The notes below the pieces were generated by a model. The model did not search any database, was not told the DNA's origin, and saw nothing but the letters and a program-made list of their open reading frames with translations. A stretch of DNA of 64,000 nt from Streptomyces davaonensis JCM 4913 (lineage in GTDB: Bacteria; Actinomycetota; Actinomycetes; Streptomycetales; Streptomycetaceae), in the NCBI RefSeq assembly GCF_000349325.1, contig NC_020504.1, positions 6,110,053 through 6,174,052 of the forward strand, read 5' to 3'. A program made the translations under genes and the position numbers. Shown here one piece after another: positions 7,958 to 16,815 of the stretch (position 1 is its first letter; the number at the start of each line of letters is the position of its first letter).

Positions 7958-8869
7958 ATGAGAGCAAGGGGCGCGCTCCGTCGGGTGCGCCCCGTGCTGG
8001 CCCTCGCGCTGGCCCTGCCGCTCGTGGCGGGGTGCGGCGGACAGAGCGCGTCGGACGGCTCCGGCTCGGCAGCGGGCCGCGCCGCCGACCCCGCGAACCC
8101 GGCCACCTGGGTGCTGCCGCTCCAGGCCTACCTGCCGGACCCGGAGCAGGAGGACCTGCTCTTCGACGCCATCGAGCAGGCCAAGTCCGCCTGCATGAAG
8201 AAGTACGGCTTCGACTACCGACCCGCCGAGCCACTGCCGGACATGGGCCCGGACACGCTCACCGATCTCCGGTACGGCATCCACGACCGGGATGTCGCCG
8301 CCACCTACGGCTACAAGCCCGCCGGGGACATGCGCGCCTACCAGGAGGAGACACGGCGGCTGATGGAGGCCTCCGCACTCACCCCGGAGGAGGAGGCCGC
8401 GATGACCGGGCAGAAGGCCGGGTCGGTCGCCGGCGGAAAGCTTCCCGAAGGCGGCTGCGGCGGCGAGGCCTACCGCCGGATCTACGGCTCCATGAAGCCC
8501 GTCTCGACGCTCGCCAACGACCTGAGCAACGAGGCGTACACGAAGGCGCAGCAGGCCGAGCCGGTGCGGAAGGTCTTCCGTTCCTGGGCCGACTGCATGG
8601 CGGACAGCGGCTACACCTACGACGAGCCCATGGACGCCCCGAACGACCCCGCGTTCGGCGCTCCGACCGCCGGTCCCGAAGAGGTGGCCACCGCGCTGGC
8701 CGATCTGAAGTGCCGGGACCGGAACAAGGTGGCCGAGGTCTGGTTCGACGAGGAGTCCCGGCTTCAGGAGCAACTGGCCGAGGAGCACGTCCAGGAGCTC
8801 AAGGGCGCGGGTCAGGTGCTGGACAAGGCGCTGAAGGCCGCGGCCCGCACCACCGGATCCGGTTCTTGA
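7958..8869 (+). CDS. Lipoprotein of unknown function in ABC-exporter operon
   Basis: 303 residues from the ATG at 7958 (a GTG at 7943 would overlap the previous gene). Signal ALALALPLVAGCGG has a clear lipobox. The mature part is acidic and helix-rich with paired cysteines (SACMKKYGFDY, EGGCGG, WADCMADSGY, LKCRDRNK), a pattern common in Streptomyces lipoproteins that sit beside MacAB-like transporters. It lies 5 bp after the previous stop and 37 bp before the adaptor gene. No enzymatic motif recognised; it may be an extracytoplasmic partner of the transporter. Confidence 0.7.
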   Translation: MRARGALRRVRPVLALALALPLVAGCGGQSASDGSGSAAGRAADPANPATWVLPLQAYLPDPEQEDLLFDAIEQAKSACMKKYGFDYRPAEPLPDMGPDTLTDLRYGIHDRDVAATYGYKPAGDMRAYQEETRRLMEASALTPEEEAAMTGQKAGSVAGGKLPEGGCGGEAYRRIYGSMKPVSTLANDLSNEAYTKAQQAEPVRKVFRSWADCMADSGYTYDEPMDAPNDPAFGAPTAGPEEVATALADLKCRDRNKVAEVWFDEESRLQEQLAEEHVQELKGAGQVLDKALKAAARTTGSGS

Positions 8870-8906
8870 CGAGTACGACCGGGATGTTCCCGAGGAGTTG
8901 GGCGCG

Positions 8907-10337
8907 ATGAACGACAACACCGGCACCGAACCGCTGCCGGCCGAAGAACTGACCGCGGAGGAGCTGTCCGCCGGCCCCGAGCCTTGCCGCGCCGCGCTGA
9001 CCCGGCGTCGGCGCTGGCTGGCCGGAATGGCGGCCGCCTCGGTGCTGCTCACCGGCGCGGGTGTCGCCGCGGCCCAGCTGATCCGCTCGCCGGCCCAGGC
9101 CGCGGCGGAGACCGCGCCGCCCGAGGCCGATGTCCTCACCGCCCCGGTGGAGCACCGGGTGCTGAAGGACACCGTCGTACTGCGCGGCACGGTACGGGCC
9201 GGTCAGACGGTCGAGGTGGCGCCGCAGAGTTCCGGCGCGGACGGATCCGGCGCCCCGGTGGTGACCCGGGTCCCGGTCAAGGCGGGGCAGCGCGTCAAGG
9301 CCGGACAGGTGGTGCTGGAGGTCTCGGGGCGGCCCGTGTTCGTCCTGCCCGGGGACATCCCCGTGTACCGGGATCTCAGGCCCGGGGCCGGGGGGCGGGA
9401 CGTGGCGCAGTTGCAGTCCGCGCTGCGCGGACTCGGCCATGACACGGGAGCGGACGCGAAGGACGTCTTCGGCGCGGGCACCAAGGCCGCGCTGGCCGCC
9501 TACTACGCCTCGATCGGCTACGAGCCCCGGCAGGCCGAGTCGGACGGCGCGGACCGGGTCGACGCCGCGGAGGACGCCGTACGGGTGGCCGAGCGCGCCG
9601 TGCAGGACGCGGGTGGCTCCGACGGCGACAAGGACGGTCTCACCCGGGAGCGCGCCGAGCAGGATCTGGCCGACGCCCGCGCCGAACTCGCCGAGGCGGA
9701 GGCGGTGTCGGGGCCGATGCTGCCGATGGACGAAGTCGTCTTCGTCGGGGGATTCCCGGCGTACGTCGACTCGGTCACCGGCGCGGTCGGCTCGCGGGTG
9801 TCGGGCTCCGTGCTGCGGCTCTCGGCCGGTGAACTGGTCGTCCACGGCTATCTCCAGGAACACCAGCGGCAGTTGGCCGGTGCCGGGCAGCGGGTGGAGA
9901 TCCTGTCGGAGCTCTCCGGCGAGCAGACCGGGGCGAAGGTGGCCTCCGTGGCCGACACTCCCGAGTCGGGCAAGGCCGCGCAGAGCGAGGAGGCCACGAG
10001 CGGCGACGCGCCGCCCGCGGGTTCCTACCGGCTGGTGGTCGAGCCGGACAAGGCGCTCAAGGCGGGCTCGGCCGGGCAGGGCGTGCGGTTGACCATCGAG
10101 TCGGCCTCGACCGAGGGCCGCGCCCTGGTGGTGCCGATCACGGCCGTGTCGGCCGGCGCCGACAGCAGAACGTCCGTCACGGTCCTCGAAGCGAACGGCG
10201 ACCGCAGGCGGGTCGAGGTCCGGGCGGGCACCCAGGGCGACGGCTTCGTCGCCGTGGTGCCCGTCGGCGGCCGGGCTGCGCTGCGGCCGGGAGAGCAAGT
10301 GATCGTCGGCATGCGCGGCTCCGGCGGCCTGCGATGA
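8907..10337 (+). CDS. Membrane-fusion (HlyD/MacA-like) adaptor with peptidoglycan-binding domain
   Basis: 476 residues from the ATG at 8907, GAGGAG nine bases upstream. Layout: acidic cytoplasmic tail (1-35), one membrane helix (WLAGMAAASVLLTGAGVAAA), a first beta/lipoyl segment (TAPVEHRVLKDTVVLRGTV), a peptidoglycan-binding domain with GGRDVAQLQSALRGLGHD and DVFGAGTKAALAAYY at about 155-200, a short coiled coil rich in Glu/Ala (EDAVRVAERAV), and a C-terminal beta-barrel part. It would link an ABC transporter to the thick Gram-positive wall. Its stop overlaps the ATPase start (ATGA), so expression is coupled. Confidence 0.82.
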   Translation: MNDNTGTEPLPAEELTAEELSAGPEPCRAALTRRRRWLAGMAAASVLLTGAGVAAAQLIRSPAQAAAETAPPEADVLTAPVEHRVLKDTVVLRGTVRAGQTVEVAPQSSGADGSGAPVVTRVPVKAGQRVKAGQVVLEVSGRPVFVLPGDIPVYRDLRPGAGGRDVAQLQSALRGLGHDTGADAKDVFGAGTKAALAAYYASIGYEPRQAESDGADRVDAAEDAVRVAERAVQDAGGSDGDKDGLTRERAEQDLADARAELAEAEAVSGPMLPMDEVVFVGGFPAYVDSVTGAVGSRVSGSVLRLSAGELVVHGYLQEHQRQLAGAGQRVEILSELSGEQTGAKVASVADTPESGKAAQSEEATSGDAPPAGSYRLVVEPDKALKAGSAGQGVRLTIESASTEGRALVVPITAVSAGADSRTSVTVLEANGDRRRVEVRAGTQGDGFVAVVPVGGRAALRPGEQVIVGMRGSGGLR

Positions 10338-11071
10338 GGTGGCTCGGCCGCCCGGCACGGCCGGCACCGCAACCCGCCGACGGCGACACGGTGCTGGAGT
10401 TCGACGGCGTCGGACGCACCTACCCGGGGCCGCCTCCGGTGACGGCCCTGCGCCCGGTGAACCTGTCCGTGCGCCGCGGGGACTTCGTCACCGTGTCCGG
10501 CCCCTCCGGCTCCGGCAAGTCGACCTTCCTCAATATCGCCGGGCTCCTGGACACCCCCACCGAGGGCCGCTACGTCCTCGGCGGCGTCGACGTCAGCAGC
10601 CTGAACGACGCCGAGCGCACCGCCGTACGCGGCCGCCGGATCGGCTTCGTCTTCCAGTCCTTCCACCTCATGCCCCACCGCACCGCGCTGGAGAACGTCG
10701 AACTGGGCATGGTGTACGGCGGTGTCCCGCGCCGGAAGCGCACCGAGCGGGCGCGTCGGGCGCTGTGCGGCGTGGGCCTCGGCCACCGGCTCGACTCCCT
10801 GCCCAGCAGGCTCTCCGGCGGCGAACGCCAGCGCGTCGCCATCGCCCGCGCCCTGGCGGTCCGGCCGACGCTGCTGCTGTGCGACGAGCCGACCGGAAAC
10901 CTCGACAGCGCCACGGCCGACGCCGTGCTCGCACTGCTGGACGAACTGAACGAACAGGGAATGACCCTAGTGGTGATCACTCACGATGCGGCGGTCGCCG
11001 CCCGTGGCACCCGCCGCGTGACGATCCGGGACGGCGTGCTCAGCGAGCCCGTGCCCGCCACGGCCCGATGA
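10334..11071 (+). CDS. ABC transporter ATP-binding protein, MacB/LolD type
   Basis: 245-residue stand-alone ATPase. Walker A is GPSGSGKST, the Q-loop VFQSFHLMPHRTALENVELG, signature LSGGERQRVAIARAL, Walker B LLLCDEPTGNLD and the H-loop ITHD. These are hallmarks of the MacB/LolD subfamily that powers mechanotransmission rather than pore transport. It overlaps the adaptor stop and the permease start by 4 bp each, fixing it in a tripartite adaptor-ATPase-permease unit. Confidence 0.93.
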   Translation: MRWLGRPARPAPQPADGDTVLEFDGVGRTYPGPPPVTALRPVNLSVRRGDFVTVSGPSGSGKSTFLNIAGLLDTPTEGRYVLGGVDVSSLNDAERTAVRGRRIGFVFQSFHLMPHRTALENVELGMVYGGVPRRKRTERARRALCGVGLGHRLDSLPSRLSGGERQRVAIARALAVRPTLLLCDEPTGNLDSATADAVLALLDELNEQGMTLVVITHDAAVAARGTRRVTIRDGVLSEPVPATAR

Positions 11072-12309
11072 GGGGCGCGATGACCAGGGCGGGGGTGACT
11101 CCCTCCGTGCTGCGGCTGCGCGATCTGTGTGCCGAGGCGGCGGCGGGGGTCCTACAGCGGCCCGCGAGGTCGCTGCTGACCGCCTTCGGCACCGTGCTGG
11201 GCGTCGGCAGCTTCGTGGCCGTACTCGGTCTCACCGCCACGGCGTCCTCGCAGATCGACAACCGGTTCACCGAACTGAGCGCCACCGAGGTGACGGTCGA
11301 GGACAACGCCCGGCAGCAGAACGAGTTCGTGGACATCGGGTTCCCGAAGGACGCGGACACCCGGGTCGGCAGGCTCAACGGCGTCGAGCACGCGGGCGTC
11401 TACTACACGGTCCGGCTGCCTGCGGACGTCACGGTGAGCGCCTCGCCCCAGGCGGACGCCCTCGACTCCACCGCGCGCACCAAGGTGGTGGCCGCCTCGC
11501 CGGGAGCCCTCGCGGCGGCGGTGCCCAGTCTCGAACAGGGGCGCCTCTACGACGACTTCGCCGAGCGTACGGCCGCGCCGGTGGCCGTGATCGGCGAGGG
11601 GGTGGCCCGTCGGCTCGGCATCACCACCCTGGAGAACGCGCCCGCGGTGTTCATCGGCGGCGAGGCCTTCTCCGTGGTCGGCATCGTCGGTGACGTGGAA
11701 CGCAAGGCCGATCTGCTGCTCTCGGTGGTCGTGCCGAGGCAGACGGCGGACCGCGTCTGGGGGCCGGAGAACGTCTCGGAGCCCAAGATGCTGATCGCCA
11801 CCCGCGTCGGGGCCGCACAGCAGGTCGCTGACGAGGCCGCCCTGGCTCTGCGGCCCGAACACCCGGAGTACTTCCGGGCGATCGCCCCGCCCGACCCCGA
11901 GACGCTGCGCTCGTCGGTCGGCTCCGACCTCGATCAGCTCTTCCTGCTGCTCGCCTCGGTCTGTCTGGTCATCGGCGCGGTCGGGATCGCCAACACCACG
12001 CTGGTGGCGGTGCTCGAACGGACCGGGGAGATCGGGCTGCGCCGGGCGCTGGGGGCGCGCGGACGGCACATCGCCGGACAGTTCCTCGCCGAGTCGGGGG
12101 CGCTCGGGGCGCTCGGCGGTCTGCTGGGCACCGCCGTCGGCACGGTCACCGTGGTCGCCGTGGCCGTGGTCCGGGAGTGGACGCCCGTGATCCATCCGGC
12201 GACGGTGGCGGCGGCCCCGCTGGTCGGCCTTGCCACCGGTCTGCTGGCCGGGCTCTATCCGGCGGTCAGGGCGTCACGAGTGCAGCCGGTGGAGGCATTG
12301 CGGCGCTGA
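11068..12309 (+). CDS. MacB/FtsX-type ABC transporter permease
   Basis: 413 residues from the ATG at 11068 that overlaps the ATPase stop; an in-frame ATG at 11080 is possible. Architecture is MacB-like: one N-terminal helix (LLTAFGTVLGVGSFVAVLGL), a large extracytoplasmic MacB-PCD domain of about 230 residues, then three helices in the FtsX domain (LFLLLASVCLVIGAVGIANT, the GALGGLLGTAVGTVTVVAVAV segment, ATVAAAPLVGLATGLLAGLYPA). It ends with the typical ASRVQPVEALRR. Substrate unknown; co-encoded lipoprotein and secreted protein are candidate partners. Confidence 0.9.
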   Translation: MRGAMTRAGVTPSVLRLRDLCAEAAAGVLQRPARSLLTAFGTVLGVGSFVAVLGLTATASSQIDNRFTELSATEVTVEDNARQQNEFVDIGFPKDADTRVGRLNGVEHAGVYYTVRLPADVTVSASPQADALDSTARTKVVAASPGALAAAVPSLEQGRLYDDFAERTAAPVAVIGEGVARRLGITTLENAPAVFIGGEAFSVVGIVGDVERKADLLLSVVVPRQTADRVWGPENVSEPKMLIATRVGAAQQVADEAALALRPEHPEYFRAIAPPDPETLRSSVGSDLDQLFLLLASVCLVIGAVGIANTTLVAVLERTGEIGLRRALGARGRHIAGQFLAESGALGALGGLLGTAVGTVTVVAVAVVREWTPVIHPATVAAAPLVGLATGLLAGLYPAVRASRVQPVEALRR

Positions 12310-12313
12310 CGCG

Positions 12314-12346
12314 TTCCAACGTGTTGGAGTGTGGCGTATATACGCC
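12314..12346. promoter_or_regulatory. Two adjacent palindromes upstream of the HTH gene
   Basis: TCCAAC-GT-GTTGGA at 12314-12327 is followed by the perfect palindrome GGCGTATATACGCC at 12333-12346. They lie in the 127-bp AT-rich stretch between the permease stop and the small HTH gene. They could be an autoregulatory operator or part of a transcription stop for the ABC operon. Confidence 0.45.
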
Positions 12347-12436
12347 AGGCCCTTGTTGGGCGTTAGGCGGGTTTTGCGTGATTGTTAATTCAAGCGTGAA
12401 GAGAGCGGAGTGCTTAGGGTGAACTAAGAGGTAGTT

Positions 12437-12736
12437 GTGATTCCGTTCTGTGGGGGGATTGTTACCTTGAGTGGTTCTCCGAGACTCGACCAGCTCGAAG
12501 AAACTGACTTGGTGATCGTGCGCATGCTGCATCAGGGACTCGGTGACGCCGCAATCGGCCGGAGACTCGGCATCGGGCACCGTACGGTCCAGCGCAGGGT
12601 GCATCGTCTGATGGAGCGTTGGAACGTTCCAGGGCGCGTGGCGTTGGGGGCGCGGGCGCAGGAACTCGGGCTGCTGGACCGGTCCGAGGCCGACGACGGG
12701 GCCGAGGGAGGCACCCGGCTCGCCGCGTCGGCCTGA
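12437..12736 (+). CDS. Orphan LuxR-type helix-turn-helix protein
   Basis: 99 residues from a GTG at 12437 with AAGAGG upstream; a TTG at 12467 could also start it. Most of the protein is one GerE/LuxR-like HTH: DQLEETDLVIVRMLHQGLGDAAIGRRLGIGHRTVQRRVHRL. No receiver or sensor domain is present. The upstream DNA is visibly more AT-rich than its surroundings. Probably a stand-alone DNA-binding regulator. Its target is unknown; the palindromes just upstream are one possibility. Confidence 0.75.
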   Translation: MIPFCGGIVTLSGSPRLDQLEETDLVIVRMLHQGLGDAAIGRRLGIGHRTVQRRVHRLMERWNVPGRVALGARAQELGLLDRSEADDGAEGGTRLAASA

Positions 12737-12761
12737 ACCGGCGGTAGAAAAGCCCTGGTTG

Positions 12762-13922
12762 CTAGCCCAGCAGCCCCAACTCCCGGGCGATCAGCATCCG
12801 CTGGACCTCGCTCGTGCCCTCGCCGATCTCCAGGATCTTGGAGTCCCGCCACATCCGGGCCACCGGGTACTCGTTCATGAAGCCGTAGCCGCCGTGGATC
12901 TGCGTGGCGTCGCGGGCGTTGTCCACCGCGATCGTGGAGGAGTACAGCTTGGCCATCGCCGCCTCCTTCTTGAAGGGCTCGCCGGAGACGAGGCGGCTGG
13001 CCGCGTCGCGCCAGGCGAGGCGGGCGGTGTGGGCGCGCATCTCCATGTCGGCGAGCTTGAACTGGATGGCCTGGTTGGCGCCGATGGGGCGGCCGAAGGC
13101 ATGCCGTTCCTTCGCGTACTTCACCGACTCGTCCACACAGCCCTGCGCAAGTCCCGTCGCCAGGGCCGCGATGGCGATCCGGCCCTCGTCGAGGATGCGC
13201 AGGAACTGGGCGTAGCCGCGGCCCTCGGTGCCGAGCAGGTTGGCCCGAGGGACCCGGACGTCGGCGAAGGACAACTCCCGGGTGTCGGAGGCGTTCCAGC
13301 CGACCTTCGAGTAGGCCGGGGCCACGGTGAAGCCCGGGGTGCCGGAGGGGACGATGATCGAGGAGATCAGGGGGCGGCCGTCGGGCGTGCGGTCGGTGAC
13401 CGCGGTGACCGTGACCAGGCCGGTGATGTCGGTGCCCGAGTTGGTGATGAAGCACTTGGTGCCGTTGATCACCCACTCGTCGGTGTCGGGGTCGAGCCGG
13501 GCCGTCGTCCGGGTCGCGCCCGCGTCGGAGCCGCCGTCGGGCTCGGTCAGTCCGAAGGCGCCGAGCAGCTCGCCGGAGCACAGCCGGGGCAGCCACTGGC
13601 GCTTCTGCTCCTCGGTGCCGAACAGGTGGAGCGGCATGGCGCCCAGCGAGACCCCGGCCTCCAGGGTGATGGCCACCGAGGAGTCGACCCGGGCCAGTTC
13701 CTCCAGGGCGATGCCGAGCGCCAGGTAGTCACCGCCCATGCCGCCGTACTCCTCGGGGAAGGGCAGCCCGAACAGGCCCATGCGGCCCATCTCGCGGACG
13801 ATCTCGTAAGGGAACTCATGCCGTTCGTAGAGGTCACCGATCTTGGGCGCCACGACGTCGTGCGCGAACTCCTCCACCGTGCGGCGCAGTTCTTCGAGCT
13901 CCGGGGAGAGCTTGTGGTCCAT
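12762..13922 (-). CDS. acdH: Acyl-CoA dehydrogenase of the leucine-degradation operon
   Basis: 386 residues from the ATG at 13922 with AAGGAG eight bases upstream. FAD flavoprotein oxidising isovaleryl-CoA or related short branched acyl-CoAs to the 2-enoyl form. Signatures are GAFGLTEPDGGSDAG and QIHGGYGFMNEYPVARMWRD. The C-terminal catalytic block reads IGEGTSEVQ, so the base Glu is in the SCAD/MCAD position. It closes the four-gene operon (carboxylase beta, alpha, HMG-CoA lyase, dehydrogenase), 5 bp after the lyase stop. Symbol from the S. coelicolor homologue by recall. Confidence 0.92.
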   Translation of the reverse strand: MDHKLSPELEELRRTVEEFAHDVVAPKIGDLYERHEFPYEIVREMGRMGLFGLPFPEEYGGMGGDYLALGIALEELARVDSSVAITLEAGVSLGAMPLHLFGTEEQKRQWLPRLCSGELLGAFGLTEPDGGSDAGATRTTARLDPDTDEWVINGTKCFITNSGTDITGLVTVTAVTDRTPDGRPLISSIIVPSGTPGFTVAPAYSKVGWNASDTRELSFADVRVPRANLLGTEGRGYAQFLRILDEGRIAIAALATGLAQGCVDESVKYAKERHAFGRPIGANQAIQFKLADMEMRAHTARLAWRDAASRLVSGEPFKKEAAMAKLYSSTIAVDNARDATQIHGGYGFMNEYPVARMWRDSKILEIGEGTSEVQRMLIARELGLLG

Positions 13923-13927
13923 GGGGT

Positions 13928-14875
13928 TCACTCCTTGTGGGAGAGGGCTCGTACGGTGCGGGACGGGCTGGGGCGGCCCAGTCGGCCGGCCATCCACTCG
14001 CTCGTGGCGACGAGACGGCCGAGGTCGACCCCGGTCTCGATGCCGAGGCCGTGCAGCATCCACACGAGGTCTTCGGTGGCGAGGTTTCCGGTGGCGGACT
14101 TGGCGTACGGGCAGCCGCCCAGGCCGCCCGCGGAGGCGTCGACGGTGGTGACGCCGTACTGGAGCGCGGCGAGGGTGTTCGCCAGCGCCTGTCCGTAGGT
14201 GTCGTGGAAGTGCACGGCCAGCGCCTCGGTGGGCACGCCTGCCGCGCCGAGCGCGGTGAGCAGCGCGCTCACCTGGCCCGGGGTGGCGACGCCGATGGTG
14301 TCGCCGAGGCTCAGCTCGTCGCAGCCCATGTCGAGCAGCGCCCGGCAGACGTGGACCACCTGGGACGCGGGCACCGGGCCCTCCCAGGGGTCGCCGAAGC
14401 ACATCGACAGATAGCCGCGGACCTGTTCGGCGCCCTCCGCCTTCGCGCGGGCCACCACCGGCTCGAACATGGCGAGCGCCTCGTCGACCGTGCGGTTGAG
14501 GTTGGCCTTGGCGAAGGACTCGGTGGCGCTGGCGAAGACGGCCACCCGGGTGGCGCCCAGCGCGAGCGCGCGGTCCAGGCCGCGTTCGTTGGGCACCAGT
14601 ACCGGCAGTGCCACCGGCAGATCGGCGACGAGCGGGAACAACTGCTCGGCGTCGGCCAGTTGGGGCACCCACTTGGGGTGGACGAAGCTGGTCGCCTCGA
14701 CGGTGGTCAGGCCCGCGTCGGCCAGGCGGCGGATGAACTCCGCCTTCACCTCGGTGGGCACGGTCGCCTTCTCGTTCTGGAGCCCGTCGCGGGCGCCCAC
14801 CTCATGGATCCGGACGCGGGCGGGCAGGCCCGGGGCCGGTACGGGCATGGGGAGCCCCAGTTCCAGGGTGCTCAT
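13928..14875 (-). CDS. hmgL: Hydroxymethylglutaryl-CoA lyase
   Basis: 315-residue HMGL-like TIM barrel that splits HMG-CoA to acetyl-CoA and acetoacetate, the last step of leucine breakdown. Visible are [12 protein letters not shown] (metal and substrate site), [11 protein letters not shown] (metal-binding His) and the lyase signature [15 protein letters not shown] with the catalytic Cys. Start ATG at 14875 overlaps the stop of the carboxylase alpha gene (ATGA). Family and role are well supported by the operon. Confidence 0.94.
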   Translation of the reverse strand: MSTLELGLPMPVPAPGLPARVRIHEVGARDGLQNEKATVPTEVKAEFIRRLADAGLTTVEATSFVHPKWVPQLADAEQLFPLVADLPVALPVLVPNERGLDRALALGATRVAVFASATESFAKANLNRTVDEALAMFEPVVARAKAEGAEQVRGYLSMCFGDPWEGPVPASQVVHVCRALLDMGCDELSLGDTIGVATPGQVSALLTALGAAGVPTEALAVHFHDTYGQALANTLAALQYGVTTVDASAGGLGGCPYAKSATGNLATEDLVWMLHGLGIETGVDLGRLVATSEWMAGRLGRPSPSRTVRALSHKE

Positions 14876-16809
14876 GCCGACACCTCCTCCTCCACGGTCT
14901 GCTCGGCCGGGGCGATCACGGCGAGCACCTGGTCCATGGCGACCGTCGTGCCGGGTACGACATCCAGCTCGGCGACGGTCCCGGCGTGCGGGGCGGAGAT
15001 GACGTGCTCCATCTTCATCGCCTCGACCACCAGCAGGCTCTGACCGGCGCTCACCTCGTCCCCGACGGCGACCTTCACCACCGTCACGGTCCCGGGCATG
15101 GGCGCGGTCAGCGAATCGGCACCGGAGTGCGCGGACCGGGTCAGGGAGGCGGCGACCGGGTCGTGGTCGCGCACATGCCAGGCGTCGCCGTCCCGGCCCA
15201 GCCAGTCGGCGGCCCGGTGGAAGGTGTGCCGGACGCCGTCGAGGGTGACGGACACCCGGTCCTCGGTGACGGTGTGGGCGCCGTCCGCCTCATGAGTGAC
15301 GGGTTCGAGTCCCGGCACCCGCAGATCGAAGGCGAGCGGCTTGGCCATACCGCCGAGACGCCAGCCGCTGGGCACCGAGAACGGATCGGTCCAGCCCTCG
15401 TCGGCGGGCCGCAGCCCCTGAAGCCGTACGGCCGCTGCCGCCGCGTACACCTCCTCGGGCACCTCCGCCGACACCAGGGCGTCGACCTCGCGCTCGACCA
15501 GGCCGGTGTCCAACTCCCCGGCCACCACCGCCGGATGGGCCAGCAGGCGGCGCAGGAACCCCGCGTTGGTCTGCACGCCCAGCGTCACCGTCCCGGCGAG
15601 CGCCGCGCGGAGCTTGCGCAGGGCAGTGGCGCGGTCGGGGCCGTAGGCGATGACCTTGGAGAGCATCGGGTCGTACAGGCTGCCGACCTCGGTGCCCTCG
15701 GTGAGCCCGGAGTCGGTGCGCACACCGTCACCGGAAGGCTCGCGCAGCCGCAGCACGCTACCGCCGGACGGGAGGAACCCGCGGGCCGGGTCCTCGGCAC
15801 AGATCCGGGCCTCGATCGCATGCCCCGTCAGCCGGATGTCGTCCTGGGCGAAGGTGAGCTTCTCCCCGGCCGCGACCCGGAGCTGCCACTCCACCAGGTC
15901 CAGGCCGGTGATCAGCTCGGTGACCGGGTGCTCCACCTGGAGACGGGTGTTCATCTCCATGAAGTAGTACGCGTCCGGGTCGCCGCCGGGCACGATGAAC
16001 TCCACCGTGCCCGCGCCCCGGTAGCCGCACGAGCGGGCCGCCTGGACGGCCGCCTCGCCCATCGCCGCCCGCGTCTTGTCGTCGAGGAGCACGCTGGGCG
16101 CCTCCTCGATGATCTTCTGGTGGCGCCGCTGGAGGGAGCACTCGCGCTCGCCGAGGTGGACGACGTTGCCGTGACCGTCGGCCAGCACCTGGATCTCGAT
16201 GTGCCGGGGCCGGTCGATCCACCGCTCGACCAGGAGCGTGTCGTCGCCGAAGGAGGCCGCCGCCTCACGCCGGGCCGCCGCGATCTCCTCGTCCAGCACG
16301 GCCAGGTCCCGGACCAGCCGCATGCCCTTGCCGCCGCCGCCCGCGCTGGGCTTGAGCAGCACCGGAGCGCCCAACTCATGGGCTGCCGCGGCGAGTTCGG
16401 GGTCCCGCCCGCCGGGGACGACGGGGACCCCGGCCTCCCGCACGGTCTCCTTGGCGCGGATCTTGTCGCCCATCAGGGAGATCGCCTCGGCCGGCGGCCC
16501 GATGAAGGCCAGGCCCGCCTCGGCGCAGGCGCGCGCGAAGTCGGCGTTCTCGGCGAGGAATCCGTACCCCGGGTGGACGGCCTGGGCGCCGGTGCGGGCG
16601 GCGGCTTCGAGGATCCGCTGCACGGACAGATAGCTCTGTGACGCGGGCGCCGGACCGATCCGTACCGCCGTGTCGGCCTCCCGGACGTGCCGGGCGTCGG
16701 CGTCGGCGTCGGAGAAGACGGCGACCGAGCGGATGCCGAGGGCACGCAGGGTGCGGATGACGCGGACCGCGATCTCACCCCGGTTGGCGACGAGCACTGT
16801 GTCAAACAT
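14872..16809 (-). CDS. accA1: Methylcrotonyl-CoA carboxylase, biotin carboxylase/carrier (alpha) subunit
   Basis: 645 residues. Biotin carboxylase domain (1-450) starts with [19 protein letters not shown], has the ATP-grasp [12 protein letters not shown] and the active block [16 protein letters not shown]-terminal biotinyl domain carries [11 protein letters not shown], the Lys being biotinylated. It carboxylates its carrier for transfer by the beta subunit encoded just upstream (6-bp gap). Operon context points to 3-methylcrotonyl-CoA as substrate rather than propionyl-CoA; that assignment is inference. Confidence 0.92.
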   Translation of the reverse strand: MFDTVLVANRGEIAVRVIRTLRALGIRSVAVFSDADADARHVREADTAVRIGPAPASQSYLSVQRILEAAARTGAQAVHPGYGFLAENADFARACAEAGLAFIGPPAEAISLMGDKIRAKETVREAGVPVVPGGRDPELAAAAHELGAPVLLKPSAGGGGKGMRLVRDLAVLDEEIAAARREAAASFGDDTLLVERWIDRPRHIEIQVLADGHGNVVHLGERECSLQRRHQKIIEEAPSVLLDDKTRAAMGEAAVQAARSCGYRGAGTVEFIVPGGDPDAYYFMEMNTRLQVEHPVTELITGLDLVEWQLRVAAGEKLTFAQDDIRLTGHAIEARICAEDPARGFLPSGGSVLRLREPSGDGVRTDSGLTEGTEVGSLYDPMLSKVIAYGPDRATALRKLRAALAGTVTLGVQTNAGFLRRLLAHPAVVAGELDTGLVEREVDALVSAEVPEEVYAAAAAVRLQGLRPADEGWTDPFSVPSGWRLGGMAKPLAFDLRVPGLEPVTHEADGAHTVTEDRVSVTLDGVRHTFHRAADWLGRDGDAWHVRDHDPVAASLTRSAHSGADSLTAPMPGTVTVVKVAVGDEVSAGQSLLVVEAMKMEHVISAPHAGTVAELDVVPGTTVAMDQVLAVIAPAEQTVEEEVSA

Positions 16810-16815
16810 GGGTCC

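Noticed and set aside
12620..12631. TGGAACGTTCCA palindrome inside the HTH gene
   Set aside because: Lies in coding sequence where codon choice can explain it; kept only as an echo of the upstream motif.
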